Source of the DNA: an uncultured Porphyromonadaceae bacterium
GTDB taxonomy: Bacteria > Bacteroidota > Bacteroidia > Bacteroidales > Muribaculaceae
Length of the DNA stretch: 35,195 nucleotides
Assembly (NCBI GenBank): GCA_947178215.1
Contig: CAMWXJ010000024.1
Coordinates: forward strand, 1 to 35,195
Direction of reading: 5' to 3'
Position numbers and translations under genes: made by a program. Below the pieces are notes generated by a model. That model saw nothing but the letters and a program-made list of their open reading frames with translations, ran no database searches and had not been told where the DNA came from. Below, in pieces: positions 32,534-35,195 of this stretch; position 1 is the stretch's first letter, and every line of letters begins with the position of its first letter.

Positions 32534-33375
32534 TTTGCGTTGACTGGTAGCGACTTGATGAGTGCTTCGGGGTTGATGGGCTTATAGTTGCCGCTTATTT
32601 TCACGGGGGTAGCGTCGACATCGTTGTCATAACGCGCGCGGTTCCAGTTCCATTCGAGGGTGGCGTCAATGCGCTTGTCCTTTACGGTGAGGTCGATTGA
32701 AAGCAGCGATGCGAATATACCCTCAGGTGTGCCGGCGGTGTCGGAGTAGCCGAGTGTGGCTTCCGGATGCCCTTTGGGTGTCACGGTAAGGCCGGTGAGC
32801 TCGTTGGCGGGATTGAATGTGAATGAATATGCGGCCTCCTTGGGGGTGCGCCGTGGGGTCAGGGTCCACGCTCGTCCGGCGTCAATGACGCTTATGTTGA
32901 AGTCGGATTGCCGTGTGGCTGCAAGCGAGTCGGTGCCGAGGAGGAAAGCACGGCCCGTGAGGAGGTCCTGGATATTGGAGAGGTTCGCGTCAAACCCTCC
33001 GAGCGCCTTGTCGACAGGGAGTGAGAGATAGCGGCGGTTCATCTTGTCGACGAACGTGGCGGAGTCGGGCGTGACCTGCACCACGGCCATTTCTATGCCG
33101 AGCACGCGCATTGACAGTAAGAGCAGCCGTCCGCGCTCCATTGTGGCGGTGCCGCTTATCGACGCCTTTTGCGGGGCGTTGAGGCGCAGGGTAAACGGTA
33201 CGCGGACACGATTCCAGTTGCCGTATGAGGTTTTTACCGCGTCGTAACCTATCGCGCGCTCTTCCGTGGTGGTGGTACCCGGTGTGGCGATGGCCTTTTT
33301 CTGCGTGGAGCAGCCGGCGAGCGTTATGCCGGCAAGTATGAGCAGTGTGGCTGCTGAGGCAAGGAGCTTATTCAT
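32530..33375 (-). CDS. DUF4292 lipoprotein
   Basis: The 281 residues begin with a lipoprotein signal (MNKLLASAATLLILAGITLAGC; Cys22). The body has alternating beta patterns resembling LolA/LolB-like barrels (RVPFTLRLNAPQKASISGTATMERGRLLL, SMRVLGIEMAVVQVTPDSATFVDKMN), the hallmark of DUF4292, a Bacteroidota family of unknown function. It overlaps the TPR gene by 8 bases and the EnvC-like gene by 4, an arrangement I recall as conserved in the order. A role in lipoprotein or envelope maintenance is inference. Confidence 0.85.
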   Translation of the reverse strand: MNKLLASAATLLILAGITLAGCSTQKKAIATPGTTTTEERAIGYDAVKTSYGNWNRVRVPFTLRLNAPQKASISGTATMERGRLLLLSMRVLGIEMAVVQVTPDSATFVDKMNRRYLSLPVDKALGGFDANLSNIQDLLTGRAFLLGTDSLAATRQSDFNISVIDAGRAWTLTPRRTPKEAAYSFTFNPANELTGLTVTPKGHPEATLGYSDTAGTPEGIFASLLSIDLTVKDKRIDATLEWNWNRARYDNDVDATPVKISGNYKPINPEALIKSLPVNAN

Positions 33376-35176
33376 AGAAGTAAGTCTTATGGGTGACTTT
33401 GCGGCGCAGCAGTTCGTTGTCGGGGTCGAGGGCGAGGGCGCGTTTCCAGAATGCGAGCGCCTTTTCGGGTTCGCGCACCATGAAGTAGATGTCGCCGGCG
33501 TGTTCGAGCATTTCTGACGAGAGGTCGTCGTTGTCTGACTCGTCGTTGCCGTCGGACTCGGAGCCTTCGCCGCTTAGTTCGAGTGTCTTGTCCATTATTA
33601 CCCGAGCCTTGTCGTACTCATGGCGCTTGAACAGCACCCATGCGTAGGTGTCGAGTGTCGTCGGGTCGTCGGGTCGGCCGTCGACAGCCCGCTCTATGAG
33701 CGAGAGGGCGCGGTCGAGGTCAAGGTCGGAACAGGCCATGAAGTAAGCGCAGTTATTCATCGCCAGATAGTTGGCCGGATTGAGGGTGATTGCCTGCTCG
33801 TAGTACACAAACGCGCTGTCGGGGCGGTCGTTGCGGTAGAGCACGTCACCTATGAAGGTGAGGAGGTCGCTTTTGGCGTCGGGTCCGAGGAGCGGGTCGT
33901 CGAGGCGCTTGTGTACCACGTCGAGCGCTTCGTCGGTCTTCCCCTCGTGTGTGAGCGCCTCGGAGGCGAGGAGCGTCAGATTTGTGTCGTCGGGAAACAG
34001 CTCCATGGCTTTAAGGGCTGTGGCGGCAGTCTTTTCGTAGTCGTTGAGGCTGTAATAGAGCGAGCCGAGCATGCGCCACTGGTTGACGTCGCTCGGGTCG
34101 AGCGAGATTTGATAGTCTATCTGTTCGGCGGCTGGGGCATAGTCGCCCATAGTGGCGAGATAGGAGCCGTAGAGCCCGTGGATAGCGGCTTCGTGGGGAT
34201 GTGCTTCGAGCAGACTGTTGAACAGCCTCACAATGCGCTCTTTCTGCGAAGCGTCGCGATAGAGGTTGCTGACATAGTCGCGCATGAGCTCGGTCTTGGT
34301 CTCGACGTCGAGGTCGGGCTGTTCCAGAGCCATGAATATCTCACGGTCGTAGGCGGTGGAGTCGCCACGGGTGAGGTAGAGGTTGGCGCGCGAGTAATAG
34401 GCTATGCCACTCGACGGGTCAAGCTCTATGGCGCGGTCGTAGTAGGCGAGCGCCGAGTCGGGCATCTGGAGCTGGCTGAACACGTCGCCGGCAAGCACGC
34501 AGTTGTCCGACGACTTAGGCGCCGACGCCACATAGCGGCGCACGTCGTTGATGAGCGCCGTGGTGTCGCCTTGCATCATGCGCACTTTTAGGCGCATCCC
34601 AATGAGGGGCACAGGTATGCCCCCCTCGTGAGCCTCGATAGTGTCGAACACGGCTATGGCTTCTTTGAGGTCGGCTGCGCGGCCCGTTGAGGCGAGCATC
34701 TGCGCGTAGTTGAGCCCGGCCTCGGGGCGGTCGGGATTGTCGCGGTAGAGGCGGCGCATCATCTCGCGGGCGTCGTCGGAGTGGCCTATGCGCTGGGCCG
34801 TTGCGGCGGCCATAGCTACGGTGCTGAAGTCGGTGGCGCCCTCGCCGTCCATGGCATATGAGCGCATGAGGCGGTAGCCGCGCTCCACCTCGGCGCTGTC
34901 GGCGTCGCTCTGCGACGCTATCGCCACGAGGAAGCGGCCATATTCAAATCCGATATACGGGTCGCCGGGGTTTATCTCGGCGGCATAGCCCACGAGGTCG
35001 GCATATGCGTCCATGTCGCCCTGCTCCTTGTAACGCAAGGCTTCGAGAAACACCATGTCGGCCTTGCGTTCGGCGCGCCCGGCTTCGGCCGTCTTACGGT
35101 CGACGCGCGGAGCTGCCGCCATGAATGTGGAAATCACGGTGGCGACGATGGCGGTTATGATGGCGTGTCGGTGCAT
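33368..35176 (-). CDS. Tetratricopeptide-repeat protein
   Basis: The 602 residues begin with a signal peptide (MHRHAIITAIVATVISTFMA), and are then almost entirely helical TPR repeats with recognisable A-x-x-Y and P-x-x motifs (for example PDSALAYYDRAIELDPSSGIAYYSRANLY and PDSAFVYYEQAITLNPANYLAMNNCAYFM). An acidic linker (ELSGEGSESDGNDESDNDD) lies near the C-terminus before a final repeat. It is probably a periplasmic or outer-membrane scaffold. It opens the overlapping TPR-DUF4292-EnvC-flippase run. A dUTPase gene often precedes this gene in relatives, from memory; it would lie outside the window. Confidence 0.88.
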   Translation of the reverse strand: MHRHAIITAIVATVISTFMAAAPRVDRKTAEAGRAERKADMVFLEALRYKEQGDMDAYADLVGYAAEINPGDPYIGFEYGRFLVAIASQSDADSAEVERGYRLMRSYAMDGEGATDFSTVAMAAATAQRIGHSDDAREMMRRLYRDNPDRPEAGLNYAQMLASTGRAADLKEAIAVFDTIEAHEGGIPVPLIGMRLKVRMMQGDTTALINDVRRYVASAPKSSDNCVLAGDVFSQLQMPDSALAYYDRAIELDPSSGIAYYSRANLYLTRGDSTAYDREIFMALEQPDLDVETKTELMRDYVSNLYRDASQKERIVRLFNSLLEAHPHEAAIHGLYGSYLATMGDYAPAAEQIDYQISLDPSDVNQWRMLGSLYYSLNDYEKTAATALKAMELFPDDTNLTLLASEALTHEGKTDEALDVVHKRLDDPLLGPDAKSDLLTFIGDVLYRNDRPDSAFVYYEQAITLNPANYLAMNNCAYFMACSDLDLDRALSLIERAVDGRPDDPTTLDTYAWVLFKRHEYDKARVIMDKTLELSGEGSESDGNDESDNDDLSSEMLEHAGDIYFMVREPEKALAFWKRALALDPDNELLRRKVTHKTYFYE

Positions 35177-35195
35177 TGAGGATGAGGGTGGGAGA

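Overview
The window is chromosomal DNA from a member of the Bacteroidota, order Bacteroidales. The fairly high G+C and protein style suggest a gut Muribaculaceae-like genome, but that placement is inference. The evidence is a TonB-dependent receptor with a carboxypeptidase-regulatory-like N-domain, DUF4292 and GldH lipoproteins, the PSP1 (RicT)-GldH gene pair, and promoters of the Bacteroidota type (TTTG, about 20 bp, TAnnTTTG). Start codons follow A/C-rich, G-poor leaders rather than Shine-Dalgarno sequences. Every gene I can support is on the minus strand, so gene order reads from high to low coordinates. I see no tRNA, rRNA, insertion sequence, integrase or CRISPR array.

Reading in transcription order: (i) 35176-29808 is an overlapping set: TPR protein, DUF4292 lipoprotein, EnvC-like LytM factor and MOP-family flippase. 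(ii) 29678-29103 is a DJ-1/PfpI protein with its own terminator. (iii) 28885-24125 is a two-gene surface system, a TonB-dependent receptor and a large lipoprotein with OB-fold-like domains and three copies of an unrecognised module; it ends in a strong terminator. (iv) 23961-22788 is an SPFH/band-7 membrane protein with a small ribbon-helix-helix protein behind a near-consensus promoter. (v) 22684-19474 encodes an acyl-CoA synthetase and a cardiolipin synthase (lipid metabolism). (vi) 19316-18752 is a ZapB-like coiled-coil gene and zapA, followed by a terminator. (vii) 18567-11384 is a long RNA-metabolism and housekeeping run: RNase Y, PSP1/RicT, GldH, M24 peptidase, CCA-adding enzyme and a DEDDh exonuclease. 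(viii) 11303-7161 is a polysaccharide export set (Wza-like lipoprotein, Wzy/ligase-like membrane protein, Wzc-like protein with a decayed kinase domain). (ix) 7004-969 is the branched-chain amino acid operon ilvD-ilvB-ilvN-thioesterase-ilvC, with a promoter and a terminator. (x) 528-1 is the start of a protein rich in YQPRYN repeats, cut by the window edge, with a leader of roughly 290 nt.

The points most worth a second look are: the adjacency of RNase Y and a RicT-like protein that keeps two C-x4-CC motifs; the Wzc-like protein whose kinase Walker A is gone while a Walker B-like strand remains; the receptor/OB-fold lipoprotein pair with the triplicated module; the 86-nt rny leader with a single G on the coding strand, placed right after a terminator; and the acyl-ACP thioesterase embedded in the ilv operon next to a fungal-like ketol-acid reductoisomerase. 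Most genes are ordinary core genes. No defence system or mobile element was seen.
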